From positions 62,001 to 126,000 of the forward strand of contig CAVTVU010000011.1 in the NCBI GenBank assembly GCA_963738305.1: a stretch of 64,000 nt of DNA, given 5' to 3'. How positions within the stretch are numbered: the stretch's first letter is position 1; each line of letters starts with the position of its first letter. Under the pieces are notes generated by a model that saw nothing but the letters and a program-made list of their open reading frames with translations, ran no database searches and was not told the origin of the DNA. Origin of the DNA: JBBRHQ01 sp963738305. GTDB taxonomy: Bacteria > Actinomycetota > Thermoleophilia > Solirubrobacterales > 70-9. The position numbers were made by a program, and so were the translations under genes. This document shows positions 35,995 to 45,752 of this stretch, piece after piece.

Positions 35995-38165
35995 TGTTCG
36001 AAGCTCTGGCACGCCTCGCCGATGGGCACGCTCGGCGCACCGGGCTGATCGCACTCGCCTTCTTCCTGCTCGCCGGCGCCCTGGGCGGCTCGGTTGCGAG
36101 CCACCTCGCCCCCTACGGGGCCGACGACCCGGCGACCGAGAGCGCTCGAGCCACCGCCCTGCTCGAGGACGCCGGCTACCGCTCAACCGGTGTCGTCGTC
36201 CTGGTTCGCGGCGGCCGCGTCACCGACCCTGCCTTCGCCTCCAAGGTGAAGGGGATCGAGCGGCGGCTGCGCGCGAGGCGGGACGTCGCGAGCGTCAGCA
36301 GCTTCTATGACACTGGCTCGCGCGCCTTCGTCTCGAACCGCGCCGATGCCACCTATCTCGCCGTCGCCCTGCGCGGCACGGACGACGAGCAGATCCAGAG
36401 CTCCTCGACGGCGATCGCCGACTCGCTGTCGGGAGCGCCGGGGGTGACGGTCGGGGGGCGGGGACTGGCTCAAGAGCAGATCAACAGCCAGGTCGAGCGC
36501 GACCTGCGGACCGCCGAGCTGCTCGCCTTCCCCCTCCTCTTCCTGCTCTCTCTGCTGTTCTTCCGGAGCCTGGTGGCGGCGCTGCTGCCGCTGATGGTAG
36601 GTGCGCTGGCGATCGTCGGCACCTTCCTGGCGCTGCGGATCGCCAGCGAGGTCGGCTCCATCTCTGTCTTCGCCCTAAACCTGACGACGGGGCTGGGCCT
36701 CGGCCTGGCGATCGACTACAGCCTGTTCATCGTCTCCCGGTACCGGGAGGAGATCGCCAAGGACGGACCGGGCCTGGCGGCGATGCGACGCACCCTGGCG
36801 AGCGCCGGCCGGACCGTGCTCTTCTCCTCGCTGACCGTGGCCGCCGCGATCGCCTCGCTGATCGTCTTCCCCCAGCGATTCCTCTACTCGATGGGGATCG
36901 GCGGCGCCTGCGTGGCGCTGATCGCCGCCACGGTCTCGCTGACCGTGCTGCCGGCCGTGCTCACCCTGCTGGGAGAGCGGGTCAACTCGCTCTCGCCCCG
37001 CTTTTTGCGGCGGCGGGCCGAGCGGGAGACCAGCGTCGTGACCGACGGATTCTGGTACCGGCTCTCGCGATTCGTGATGAGGAGGCCGGTGCCGATCGCG
37101 ACGATCACCGCGGCTTCGCTGATCTTGCTCGGCATCCCGTTCCTGGGGATCAAGTTCAACTCCGTGGACAGCAAGGTGCTGCCGCGCTCGGCCAGCGCCC
37201 GGCAGGTGGACGCGGCGCTGCGTGCCGACTTTCCCCCCTTCCGCACCACCCCGATCGTGATCGCCCTGAAGGGCGCCGGGCCTCGGACAGCGAGCGAGGT
37301 CGACGATCGGATCGCCGCGGTCCCAGGGGTCAGCAGCGTCAACCCGCCGCGCCGGCTCGCCGGGAACGTGACGGTGATCGAGGCGATCGGTGACAGCGCG
37401 CGGGTCTCCGATCGCGCCCACGCCACCGCCGAGCGACTGCGGCGGCTGGCACCGCCCCCGGGCACGCAGATGCTGGTCACCGGCGCTGCCGCCGAGTTCA
37501 TCGACCTTCAAGCGAGCCTGAAGAGCCACCTGCCGCTGGCGCTCGCGATCGTCGTCGTGGTCACCTTCGCGATCCTCTTCCTGATGACCGGCTCGGTGAT
37601 CCTGCCGCTGAAGTCGCTGCTGATGAACGTGCTCAACCTGAGCGCCGTCTTCGGCCTGCTGGTCCTGATCTTCCAGGACGGCCGCCTCGAGGGCCTGCTC
37701 GGTTACAGCAGCGACGGCGGGATCGAGCAGACGATGCCGATCTTGATGTTCGCCGTCGTCTTCGGGCTCTCCACCGACTACGCGGTCTTCCTGCTGTCGC
37801 GGATCAAGGAAGCTCGCGATGCCGGCGCCTCGGACTCCGAGTGCGTGGCGATCGGCCTCGAGCGAACGGGCAGGATCGTCACCGCCGCGGCGCTGCTCTT
37901 CGCGATCGCGATCGGCGCCTTCGCGACCTCGGAGATCGTCTTCATCAAGGAGAACGGGATCGGGACGGCGCTGGCGGTGCTGATCGACGCGACTGTGATC
38001 CGCGCCCTGCTGGTCCCCTCCCTGATGGAGCTGCTCGGCAAGTGGAACTGGTGGGCACCGGCCCCATTGCGCCGGCTCCACCGCCGGATCGGGATCTCGG
38101 AGAACCCGCACGACCGCAATCCGAACGGCGCCCGGATCGGCGCCGCGACAGGAGGAGCCCGCTGA
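35994..38165 (+). CDS. MMPL/RND family transporter
   Basis: The 723-residue protein has the two-fold MMPL layout: a first membrane helix IALAFFLLAGALGGSVASHL, a periplasmic loop, a helix bundle with TGLGLGLAIDYSLFIVSRYR, and the repeat in the second half with VFGLSTDYAVFLLSRIKEAR. The Asp-Tyr pairs in these helices are the proton-relay residues of the family. Substrates are usually lipids or hydrophobic compounds. Coupled to the PadR regulator upstream and overlapping the DUF4188 gene downstream by 1 nt. Confidence 0.92.
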   Translation: MFEALARLADGHARRTGLIALAFFLLAGALGGSVASHLAPYGADDPATESARATALLEDAGYRSTGVVVLVRGGRVTDPAFASKVKGIERRLRARRDVASVSSFYDTGSRAFVSNRADATYLAVALRGTDDEQIQSSSTAIADSLSGAPGVTVGGRGLAQEQINSQVERDLRTAELLAFPLLFLLSLLFFRSLVAALLPLMVGALAIVGTFLALRIASEVGSISVFALNLTTGLGLGLAIDYSLFIVSRYREEIAKDGPGLAAMRRTLASAGRTVLFSSLTVAAAIASLIVFPQRFLYSMGIGGACVALIAATVSLTVLPAVLTLLGERVNSLSPRFLRRRAERETSVVTDGFWYRLSRFVMRRPVPIATITAASLILLGIPFLGIKFNSVDSKVLPRSASARQVDAALRADFPPFRTTPIVIALKGAGPRTASEVDDRIAAVPGVSSVNPPRRLAGNVTVIEAIGDSARVSDRAHATAERLRRLAPPPGTQMLVTGAAAEFIDLQASLKSHLPLALAIVVVVTFAILFLMTGSVILPLKSLLMNVLNLSAVFGLLVLIFQDGRLEGLLGYSSDGGIEQTMPILMFAVVFGLSTDYAVFLLSRIKEARDAGASDSECVAIGLERTGRIVTAAALLFAIAIGAFATSEIVFIKENGIGTALAVLIDATVIRALLVPSLMELLGKWNWWAPAPLRRLHRRIGISENPHDRNPNGARIGAATGGAR

Positions 38166-38696
38166 TGGCACAGATCAGCCCCGGCCGTTACACCGCGAAC
38201 ACCGAGGGGGACTTCGTCGTCTTCCTGATCGGGATGCGGATCAACCGCCCGCTTCAGGATCCACAAGTGGTGGCCGGTGTTCGTCGCGATGCCGAAGATG
38301 ATCCGCGAGCTGGAGGCCCATCCCGAGAAGGGCATGCTGCACGCCCAGCCCGCCGTTGTCCGCAGCTCGCTCGCCTACCTGCAGTACTGGCGGAGCTTCG
38401 AGCACCTGGCGCGCTTCGCCCGCAGCCCCGACGACCCCCATCTGCCGGCCTGGGCGAAGTTCAACCGCGCCGTGGGGGCCTCGGGCGACGTCGGCATCTG
38501 GCACGAGACCTACCGGGTCGCCGCGGGCGAGTGCGAGGCGATCTACGGCAACATGCCCGCCTGGGGGCTCGCCGAGGCATTCGAGCGGATCCCGGTCGGC
38601 TCCACCGTCGGGCAGTCGGCGGCGCGGCGGATCGGCGCCGCCGAGGCAGACGACGTCGCGATCGCTCCCTATGCGAACCCGGAAGGCGATGGCTGA
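38165..38696 (+). CDS. DUF4188 domain protein (one base insertion)
   Basis: Reading MAQISPGRYTANTEGDFVVF then LIGMRINRPL, and after dropping one T near 38253 continuing RIHKWWPVFVAMPKMIREL, SLAYLQYWRSFEHLARFARS and IWHETYRVAAGECEAIYGNM, gives a 176-residue DUF4188 protein. Members are small haem-independent monooxygenase-like proteins of uncertain role. It is cotranscribed with the padR-MMPL unit (TGATG overlap) and overlaps the thioesterase start by 8 bp. Confidence 0.82.
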
Positions 38697-39508
38697 GCGC
38701 GCGCTCCGCGATGCGGTCAACGCATTCGACGCCGACATCGCGGTCGAGCCGCTGGGGGATGATCGCTTCGGCGCGGTGATCCTCGAGAACTGGTGGGTCG
38801 GCCGCGGGCCGAACGGCGGCTACGTCGCTGCGATCCTGATCAACGCGCTCCGCGAGGTCGAGCCGAAGCGCCCGCTTCGCTCGCTCTCGCACCCACTACC
38901 TGCGCCCGCCCGCCGCAGGGCCGGCCGAGGTAGACGTCACGATCGAGCGCCGGGGCAGGACGGCGAGCTTCCTCTCAGCCCGCATCGAGCAGGAGGGGAA
39001 GGTCTCGGTCACCGCGATGGCCGCGTTCTCCGAGCCCTTCGAGGGCCCTTCCTACACGGCCGAGGAGATGCCGGCGGTGCAACCCGCCGATCGGCTCCCG
39101 CGTCTGGATCCCGAGGAGCTGAACCTGCCCGCCTTCTTCTGCAACTACGAGATGGCGCCGGCGATCGGGCCGCCCCCCTTCCAGAGCGCCGAGCAGGCCC
39201 TGACCGGGGGCTGGATTCGGAGCCGCGAGCCAAGGCCGCTCGACGCGCCGCTGGCGGCCGCGATCCTCGATGCCTGGGTCCCCACCGCCTTCATCGTCCT
39301 CGACCGTCCCCACCCCGCGCCCACTCTTGACCTGACGATCCACCTCCGCGAGCCGCTTCCCCCGCCGGGCGCCGCGGTGGACGACTGGTATCTGAGCGTG
39401 TTTCGCTCCGGCCTCGCCCGTGAAGGCTTCTTCGACGAGGACGGCGAGCTGTGGAGCGCCGACGGCAGGCTGCTGGCCCAGTCCCGCCAGCTCGCCCTGC
39501 TGCGCTAG
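38689..39508 (+). CDS. Acyl-CoA thioesterase family protein, TesB-like (one base insertion)
   Basis: The N-terminal hotdog domain begins MAERALRDAVNAFDADIAVE with WWVGRGPNGGYVAAILINAL, the family's Gly-rich helix. One extra C near 38890 shifts the frame; restored, it reads SLSTHYLRPPAAGPAEVDVT. The second hotdog has GWIRSREPRPLDAPLAAAIL and WVPTAFIVLDRPHPAPTLDL, then DDWYLSVFRSGLAREGFFDE with the catalytic Asp region. It probably hydrolyses acyl-CoA. The hairpin repeat copy 3 follows its stop by 8 bp. Confidence 0.85.
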
Positions 39509-39516
39509 ATCATCAG

Positions 39517-39559
39517 GTGGGACCTTTGAGCTGCGCTATGCGAGGTTGAAAGGTCCCAC
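39517..39559. repeat. 43-nt hairpin element, copy 3
   Basis: Same 11-bp arms GTGGGACCTTT/AAAGGTCCCAC and nearly the same inner sequence as the two copies at 24.7 kb. It lies between the convergent stops of the thioesterase and merR genes. Confidence 0.85.
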
Positions 39560-39571
39560 GTCGCCCGTGCG

Positions 39572-40420
39572 CTAGGCGAAGGCCCGGGTGGCGCGGCGGC
39601 GCAGGTCGGCATTGAGCATCCCGGTGACCTCGCTGGGAGTCCCGCCTGCCTCGGGGATCCCGTCGGCGCCCTCCCCCAGGGGTCCGGCGCGGTAGCCGTA
39701 AAGCGGGGCGTCAACGCCGAGATCGCGCACCCGGCGCAGCAGCCTCACTGCGCCGGCGGGGCTCGACCCGGGGCCGCAGAGGAGGATCGCGGTCGGGTCC
39801 AGGGCCCCGATCGCTCGTTCGAGCCGCTCGTCGGCAAGCTCGCTGGAAAGCAAGAGGACCCGGAAGCCGGCCCTGCGCAGGGTGAGGTCAAGGGCCTGGA
39901 TGTGGACCGCCTCGGCGTCCTGGCCGGGACTCGAGTCGAGCAGCAGGATCCCCGCCGGACGCGAGGCGGAGGAGGCGAGGCGGCGGGCGCCGAGGAGCCA
40001 GCCCGTCGCCCAGCGGCTGGCGAACTCGAGCTCGGCGGCACGGTCGGGCTCGGCGGCGAGCGAGTCGAGGGTCGGCAGCAGCAGCTCCTCGACGGTGCGC
40101 TCCAGCGGGCGCAGCGCGAGGCTCTCCTCCATCGCCCGATCGGCGGCGGCCTCGTCGAAGGCCTCGAGGGCACCTGACAGGTCGGCGGTCGTCGCCGGCG
40201 CCTCCTGGCGCTGCAGGGCCAGCTCGATCGCCGAGGAGATGTTCCCGGTCTCCACCAGGGCATCACGGAGGGTTTGAAGCTCCAGCAGCTCGTACTGGCG
40301 GTGGTTCCCAGGCGAGCGTCTCGGCTGCGGATAGCCGTAGCGACGCTCCCAGCTGCGCAGGGTGTTGGGGCTGACGCCGAGCACCTCGGCGGCCGCGTTG
40401 GTGCGGATTCCTGGGGTCAT
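39572..40420 (-). CDS. MerR family regulator with B12-binding-like C-terminal domain
   Basis: The 282-residue protein has a MerR winged helix (GIRTNAAAEVLGVSPNTLRS, WERRYGYPQPRRSPGNHRQY) and a C-terminal part like the cobalamin-binding regulators CarH/LitR: a helical bundle (ASRWATGWLLGARRLA) and a Rossmann-like half (GILLLDSSPGQDAEAVHIQA, AGFRVLLLSSELADERLERA, DPTAILLCGPGS). The DxHxxG cobalt-ligand motif is not seen at the expected place, which reads SPGQDAEAVH. It may therefore be B12-independent. It faces the thioesterase tail to tail. Confidence 0.85.
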   Translation of the reverse strand: MTPGIRTNAAAEVLGVSPNTLRSWERRYGYPQPRRSPGNHRQYELLELQTLRDALVETGNISSAIELALQRQEAPATTADLSGALEAFDEAAADRAMEESLALRPLERTVEELLLPTLDSLAAEPDRAAELEFASRWATGWLLGARRLASSASRPAGILLLDSSPGQDAEAVHIQALDLTLRRAGFRVLLLSSELADERLERAIGALDPTAILLCGPGSSPAGAVRLLRRVRDLGVDAPLYGYRAGPLGEGADGIPEAGGTPSEVTGMLNADLRRRATRAFA

Positions 40421-40519
40421 CTTTGGATCATCTCACGGGCGGTTTCGGGGCAGATCCCTTCGGCACCGACGGCGATTGTCCCACCGACGCCGCGGGTTTA
40501 CGCTGGTTATCGGCAGCTT

Positions 40520-41473
40520 TTACGGAAACTGTGAGCGATCTTGCACACCGCCGCTGGCCGCCGGCTTCCCGGTCGCCCGTGCCCGCCACATCCCCGTGTC
40601 GGCTGCCCGAAGCAGGGTCTCGGCGTCGTTGCCGTGCTCGGGGCAGGAGACGACCCCGGCTGAGACTGTGATCCGCAGGCCGCCCGCGGCCTCCAACTCC
40701 CCCAGCATCTGCGCCAGCCGCTCCCCCATCATCAGGCCCTCGGCGGTGGTCTGCTCGGGGGCGAGGATGCAGAGCTCGTCGTGCTCGAGCCGGTAGGCCT
40801 CGTCGACCAGGCGGACGCTCTCGCGCAGCGCCGCGGTGACGATCGCCAGCAACGCCTCCATGCCCGGATCATCGGGCTCGCCGCGCGCCGCCGGGCCCTC
40901 GATGTCGAGCAGGACGATCGCGAACGGGTGGCCGTAGCGGCGGTGGGTCTCGATCAGCTGCTCGAGCCGGCGATGCATCTGGCCGGGTTGCTGGAGCCCC
41001 GTCACCGGGTCGCGGCCCGGCTCCCCCCCGGCCAGCAGGGCCTCCGCCGCGGTGCCGGAGATCAGCCCGAACAAGGAGGAAAGCCGCAGGGCCGCCTGGG
41101 CGAGGAGCTGGGGCTCGGACGAGGGCAGCTCCTCGATCAGGGTGGCCAGCAGCGCCGTCTGCAGCGAGGAGACCTCCCTCGCGAGTTGCTGCGGCGCCTG
41201 GCCCGGCTGGAGCTCGGCGAGCCGCGCCGCCCTCTCGAGGCCCTGGGGTGAGAGATGCGGCGCGCCCTCCTCGCCGGTGGCGGCAAGGACGTCGCTGATC
41301 AGCTCCGGGAGATCGCTGGCCGCCCAGGTGAGCGGCATCCGTTCCACCGCCGCCAGGGGCGAGGCGAGGATGATGTCGATCAGCCACGCCTTGGCGACCT
41401 GCTCGCGCAGCCTCTCGATGCGCGTCAGCTGCGCCCGCAGCGCGGCCGCGTTGCGACTCCCGTTCTCGATCAT
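40520..41473 (-). CDS. Degenerate GGDEF-domain protein
   Basis: The 317-residue protein has a helical N-terminal half without a recognised sensor fold and a C-terminal GGDEF-type domain: DPVTGLQQPGQMHRRLEQLI, FAIVLLDIEG, then AYRLEHDELCILAPEQ where GGDEF should be. LEHDE replaces GGDEF, so cyclic di-GMP synthesis is unlikely; a GTP- or c-di-GMP-binding regulatory role is possible. AGVVSCPEHGNDAETLLRAA is the usual end of the domain. It lies 45 bp from recR on the same strand. Confidence 0.85.
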   Translation of the reverse strand: MIENGSRNAAALRAQLTRIERLREQVAKAWLIDIILASPLAAVERMPLTWAASDLPELISDVLAATGEEGAPHLSPQGLERAARLAELQPGQAPQQLAREVSSLQTALLATLIEELPSSEPQLLAQAALRLSSLFGLISGTAAEALLAGGEPGRDPVTGLQQPGQMHRRLEQLIETHRRYGHPFAIVLLDIEGPAARGEPDDPGMEALLAIVTAALRESVRLVDEAYRLEHDELCILAPEQTTAEGLMMGERLAQMLGELEAAGGLRITVSAGVVSCPEHGNDAETLLRAADTGMWRARATGKPAASGGVQDRSQFP

Positions 41474-41518
41474 CGGCCGCGCGCAACTTTTGCGAAGCGG
41501 TCGGACAGCCGCGCGCGC

Positions 41519-42121
41519 TCAGCCCAGCGCCCGCCGCCCGACCAGCGCTTTGCCCAGCGTCACCTCGTCGGCGTGCTCGAGGTCGGCGCCGACCGGCAGG
41601 CCGCTGGCCAGGCGGGTCACCTCTACCTTGCCCCGCAGCCGCTCGGCGATGTGCAGCGCCGTCGCCTCGCCGGTCGTGGTGGGGTTGGTCGCGAGCAGCA
41701 CCTCGCGGATCTCCCCGGCGTCCTCGACCCGGCGCAGCAGCTCGGCGATCCGCAGGTCCTCGGGGTCGACCCCGTCGATCGGCGAGAGCGCGCCGCCGAG
41801 GACGTGGTAGAGACCCCGGTACTCGTGGGTCCGCTCGATCGGGATCACGTCGCCCGGCTCCTCGACGACGCAGACCAGGGAGCGATCGCGGGTCGCGTCC
41901 TCGCAGATCCGGCAGCGTGGGCCTTCGGCGAGGTTGAAGCAGACCTCACAGAGGCCGACCTTCTCCTTCACCTCGCGGATCGCGTCGGCGAGCCGCGCCG
42001 CCTCCTCGTCGTCGGCCCGCAGGATGTGAAAGGCGAGCCGCTGCGCGGTCCGCTGGCCGATTCCGGGCAGGCGCGAGAGCTCGGCGACCAGGCGGCCCAG
42101 CGGGGCGGGGCCCTCACTCAA
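41519..42121 (-). CDS. recR: Recombination protein RecR
   Basis: The 200-residue protein works with RecO and RecF to load RecA on gapped DNA. It shows the helix-hairpin-helix LSRLPGIGQRTAQRLAFHIL, the four-cysteine zinc finger around CEVCFNLAEGPRCRIC, and the Toprim domain (LVCVVEEPGDVIPIERTHEY, VLLATNPTTTGEATALHIAE). Length and order match the family. It belongs to the classic dnaX-ybaB-recR cluster, 12 bp after ybaB. Confidence 0.97.
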   Translation of the reverse strand: MSEGPAPLGRLVAELSRLPGIGQRTAQRLAFHILRADDEEAARLADAIREVKEKVGLCEVCFNLAEGPRCRICEDATRDRSLVCVVEEPGDVIPIERTHEYRGLYHVLGGALSPIDGVDPEDLRIAELLRRVEDAGEIREVLLATNPTTTGEATALHIAERLRGKVEVTRLASGLPVGADLEHADEVTLGKALVGRRALG

Positions 42122-42133
42122 GCGAGCACCTGC

Positions 42134-42496
42134 TCAAAGGCCGGGGAGCCCGAGCCCGCCGGGGCCGCCGCCGGCCCCGCCGAGCCCCCCGGTGATCGGG
42201 CCCATCTTCGAGGCGGCCAGCTCCTGGGCCGCCCGGATCGCCTCGTTGACGGCCGCCTGGACCATCTCGGAGAGCATCTCCGCCTCCTCCGGGTCGATCG
42301 CGTCCGGGTCGATCACGATCTCGCGCAGCTGCATGTCGCCGCTCATCTTCACCTTGACCATGCCGCCGCCGGCGCTGGCCTCCACCACCTCGTCGGCGAG
42401 CTGCTCCTGGGCCTTCATCATCTCCGCCTGCATCTGCTGGGCCTGCTTGAGCAGGGCCCCCATGTCCATGCCGCCCGGTCCGCCGCCTCTGGCCAT
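42134..42496 (-). CDS. YbaB/EbfC family nucleoid-associated protein
   Basis: The 120-residue protein matches YbaB: GALLKQAQQMQAEMMKAQEQ, then VVEASAGGGMVKVKMSGDMQ, and LREIVIDPDAIDPEEAEMLS. A Gly-rich tail ends it. Members bind DNA as dimers, often near recR and dnaX. The ATG overlaps the dnaX stop by 1 nt (TGATG). The longer upstream open frame that appears to fuse it to dnaX is a consequence of the dnaX frameshift. Confidence 0.93.
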   Translation of the reverse strand: MARGGGPGGMDMGALLKQAQQMQAEMMKAQEQLADEVVEASAGGGMVKVKMSGDMQLREIVIDPDAIDPEEAEMLSEMVQAAVNEAIRAAQELAASKMGPITGGLGGAGGGPGGLGLPGL

Positions 42497-44188
42497 CAGC
42501 TCACTTCCTCCGCGTCGAATTCGCTCTTCAGCTTCTCCAGCAGCGCGTCCTCGTCGAGCTCCTCCTCGGCGGCCGGATGCGGATCGCCGTCGAGCAGGAC
42601 GTAGACGGGGCGCAGGTGCGAGCCGACGATCGAGCGCAGGGCCTCGGCGAAGCGCTCGCGCTGCTCGACCGCCTCGGCCTTGCGCTTGTTGAAGGTCGCG
42701 GTCGAGGGAAAGCCGACTCGCAGCACCGCTTCCTCGCTGTCCAGTGCCACAGGCCGCGTGCCCTCGAACAGCGCCGAGAGCATCGCCGAGCCGGACTGCC
42801 GCACCTGGTCGAGCACGGCCGGCCAGAGCCGGTTGAGCTTGTCCAGGTCCAGCTCGCCAACCGGGGATTCCGCCGCCGGGGCGGGGCCCGAGGCGCCCGC
42901 CGGCGCCGCCGGGCCGTCGATTTCGGGCTCCGCCCCGCCCTCGTCCTCTCCACGCTCCGCCACCGACGGTCTTCTCCTCGGCCTTCGGGCCGCCCTCTGC
43001 GGGCCCGGCCGAAGCGGGCAGAACGCCCCGTCCCTCGCTGCGCCGCTCGAGCCTCTCGACCCGGCGCGCCAGGCCCTCGGCGCTCCCGTCCAGCTCGGGC
43101 CTGGCCGCCTTCAGCAGCGAGACCTCGACCGCGAGCCGGGCGTCGTCGCCCTCGCGAACCGCCGTCAGCGCCTCGGCCAGCTCGTCGATCGTCCGCACAA
43201 GGGTGGCGGCGCCGACCGCTGGGGCCTGCGCCTGAAGGCGCTCGGAGTCGGCGGCCGTGAGGAGGAACGACTCGGGGACCTCGCCGATCGTCTGCACGAC
43301 GAGGAGCTGGCGCAGGTGGCCGAGCAGGTCGCGGGCGAACTGGACCGGGTCGCGCCCGGAGGAAGCGACCTTGCCGACCGCCTCCAGCACCGCCTTCGGA
43401 TCCTCGGCTGCAACCGCGTCGACCGCCTCGAAGAGGAGGTCCGCATCGCCGGCGCCGAGCATCTCCAGGACTCCGTCGAGGTCGACCGAGCGCTCACCCC
43501 CGAAGGAGACGAGCTGGTCGAGGGTGCCGAGGGCGTCGCGGAAGCTGCCCGACGCCGAGCGGGCGATCATCGCCACCGCGCCGTCGCAGATCTCGATCCC
43601 CTCGGTGGCCGACACCCGGCGCAGCACCTCGGCGAGCTGCTCGAGCGAGGGGCGCTGGAAGTCGAAGCGCTGGCAGCGGTCGGCGATCGTCGGCATCACC
43701 TTGTGCGCCTCGGTCGTGGCGAGCACGAAGACGGTGTGCGGCGGCGGCTCCTCCAGCGTCTTCAGGAAGGCGTTCCAGGCCTCCTTGGTGAGCATGTGCG
43801 CCTCGTCGAGGATGTAGACCTTCCAGCGACCGCCGGCGGCCGCGTAGGCGACGCGCTCGCGCAGGTCGCGGACGTCGTCGACCGAGCGGTTGGAGGCGGC
43901 GTCCATCTCGATCACGTCGAGAGAGTGCCCGGCGGCGATCGCGCGGCAGGACTCGCACTCCCCGCAGGGGGTCGGAGTGGGGCCGCCGCGCTCGCAGTTC
44001 AGCGAGCGCGCCAGGATCTTCGCCATCGAGGTCTTGCCGGTTCCGCGCGAGCCGACGAAGAGGTAGGCGTGGTGGACCTTGCCCTGCGTGACCGCGTTCC
44101 GCAGGGTCCGGACCACGTGCTGCTGGCCGACCACCTCGTCGAATGAGCCGGGGCGGTGGCGGCGGTAGAGGGAGGTGGATTCACTCAT
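42496..44188 (-). CDS. dnaX: DNA polymerase III subunit gamma/tau (one base insertion)
   Basis: The clamp-loader ATPase begins MSESTSLYRRHRPGSFDEVV. Walker A is GSRGTGKTS (46-54), zinc cysteines include Cys75, Cys78 and Cys81, and the Walker B DEAH is at 128-131. The C-terminal tau-like region is read in another frame, ending LLEKLKSEFDAEEVS. The switch lies near 42960, where GTCGGTGG stands for GTCGTGG; removing one G gives EEKTVVAERGEDEG. There is no A-rich slippery heptamer, so I prefer a sequencing error to programmed frameshifting. Restored length is about 563 residues. Confidence 0.93.
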
Positions 44189-44277
44189 CGGCAGGAGGGA
44201 GCCAGTGTATCTGCGGCCCGGACGCCGCCCGGCCCCGGATCCGGGGCCGCGGCGGGCGCTCTCTGTAGTTTGCGGCG

Positions 44278-45741
44278 ATGCCTCCAGCCGCCCGCAAGCT
44301 GCTCGTTCCCGCGGCCTGGATCGGGGGGGTTGCGGCGGCGCTGTTGGTGATCTTCCCGCTCGGCTTTCCAAACTACGACACGATCTACGCGCTGGTCTGG
44401 GGACGGGAGCTGGCGCACGGGAGCGGGCTCGACTACGGCGCCGCGCTGCCCCCGACCCCCCACCCGCTCGCCGACCTCCTGGGGCTGATCACCACACCGC
44501 TGGGGCAGGGGGCGATCACGGTGACGATGGTGATCGCCTACGGCTCGCTGGGCCTGATCGGCTACCTGGTCTACCGGCTCGGGACACTCTGGTTCGACCG
44601 GGCGATCGGTGTCCTCGCGGCGCTGATCGTCCTCACCCGGGCGCCCTTCCTCTCCAACGGCATCCGCGCCTATGTGGACCTCCCCTACATCGCGCTCTGC
44701 CTGGGCGCCCTGGGGATCGAGACGGGGCGACCCAGGGCCGGCTGGCCGGTGCTGGCGCTGTTGGCGGCGGCCGGGCTGCTGCGACCCGAGGCGTGGATGT
44801 TCTCGGCCGCCTACTTCGCCTGGCTCGCGCTGGCGCTCGAGCGCACGCCGCGATGGCGCCTGCGGTTGCGCGGCGAGCGACGCGCGGGGGAGCTTGCCTG
44901 GCTGGCCGCCCTGGCCGGCTTCGCGCCGGTGGCCTGGGGGCTGTTCGACCTCGCCACCGCCGGCAGCCTCACCTACTCGTTCACCGGTACCCGCGACACC
45001 GTCTCGACGCTCGAGCGCCAGACCGGGGCGGTGAACCTCGTCCTCTACGGGCCGCGGCGGCTCGGCGAGGTCTTGCAGTGGCCGGGGATGGTCGGCGCCG
45101 CCGGGGGCGTCGTCCTCTGCCTGGCCCTGCTGCGGCGGTGGGCGGTGACCGGGGTCGTCGCGGTGATCCTCGCCCTCGGGGCCTTCGCGGTGCTGGCCTG
45201 CGCGGGGCTGGCGATCATCCCCCGCTACACGATGCTGGCCGCGGCGATCCTCGCCGTGTTCGCCGCCGCGGCGCTGCTGGGCTGGCGCCTGCTGGAGCCC
45301 GGATCGCCGTGGCTCCGCCCCTGGCAGGCCTTCGCCGCCCTCGTCGCGCTGATGTTCGTCGCCTGGGGGCCGAACCAGTACGACCTGCTGAGCACGGTCC
45401 ACACCGATCTCGCCAACCAGGGCCGGATCGAACGCGATCTCGGCGACCTCGCGACCTCCGATGCCTTCGAGCCGCTCTGCCTGCCGATCTCCGTTCCCAA
45501 CCATCGCGCGGTGCCGCGCCTCGCCTTCGATCTCGACGTGCGACCCTCGCGGATCGTCAGCTCCAGCGAACAGCGTGCGCCCCGGCGCGGCTATTTCCTC
45601 GCCCCCGCCGGCCCCTTCGTGATCCACAACTTCATCCTCGACCCGAACGACCCGACCAGGTTCGTAACCGCGAAGCCGGGGCCCGGGTTCACGCGGGTGG
45701 CCGGTAACCGGTCTTGGATCCTCTACCGGCACTGCGGATAG
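44278..45741 (+). CDS. GT-C-like polytopic membrane protein (putative glycosyltransferase)
   Basis: The 487-residue protein has about ten hydrophobic segments and a GT-C topology: VIFPLGFPNYDTIYALVWGR in the first loop with Asp in the catalytic place, then VLTRAPFLSNGIRAYVDLPY and AAAGLLRPEAWMFSAAYFAW. A short C-terminal extracytoplasmic domain ends ILYRHCG. It is like ArnT/mannosyltransferase-type enzymes of actinobacteria, but the substrate is unknown. The next gene starts 11 bp after its stop. Confidence 0.78.
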   Translation: MPPAARKLLVPAAWIGGVAAALLVIFPLGFPNYDTIYALVWGRELAHGSGLDYGAALPPTPHPLADLLGLITTPLGQGAITVTMVIAYGSLGLIGYLVYRLGTLWFDRAIGVLAALIVLTRAPFLSNGIRAYVDLPYIALCLGALGIETGRPRAGWPVLALLAAAGLLRPEAWMFSAAYFAWLALALERTPRWRLRLRGERRAGELAWLAALAGFAPVAWGLFDLATAGSLTYSFTGTRDTVSTLERQTGAVNLVLYGPRRLGEVLQWPGMVGAAGGVVLCLALLRRWAVTGVVAVILALGAFAVLACAGLAIIPRYTMLAAAILAVFAAAALLGWRLLEPGSPWLRPWQAFAALVALMFVAWGPNQYDLLSTVHTDLANQGRIERDLGDLATSDAFEPLCLPISVPNHRAVPRLAFDLDVRPSRIVSSSEQRAPRRGYFLAPAGPFVIHNFILDPNDPTRFVTAKPGPGFTRVAGNRSWILYRHCG

Positions 45742-45752
45742 CCTGAGCCGCG

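Noticed and set aside
42957..42963. Programmed ribosomal frameshift in dnaX
   Set aside because: No slippery heptamer or A-run is present, and similar single-base insertions occur in many unrelated genes of this window.
42134..44371. A dnaX-YbaB fusion protein of 745 residues
   Set aside because: The frame stays open only because of one extra G near 42960 and GC-rich sequence. The tau-like C-terminus in the other frame is clearly the real one.
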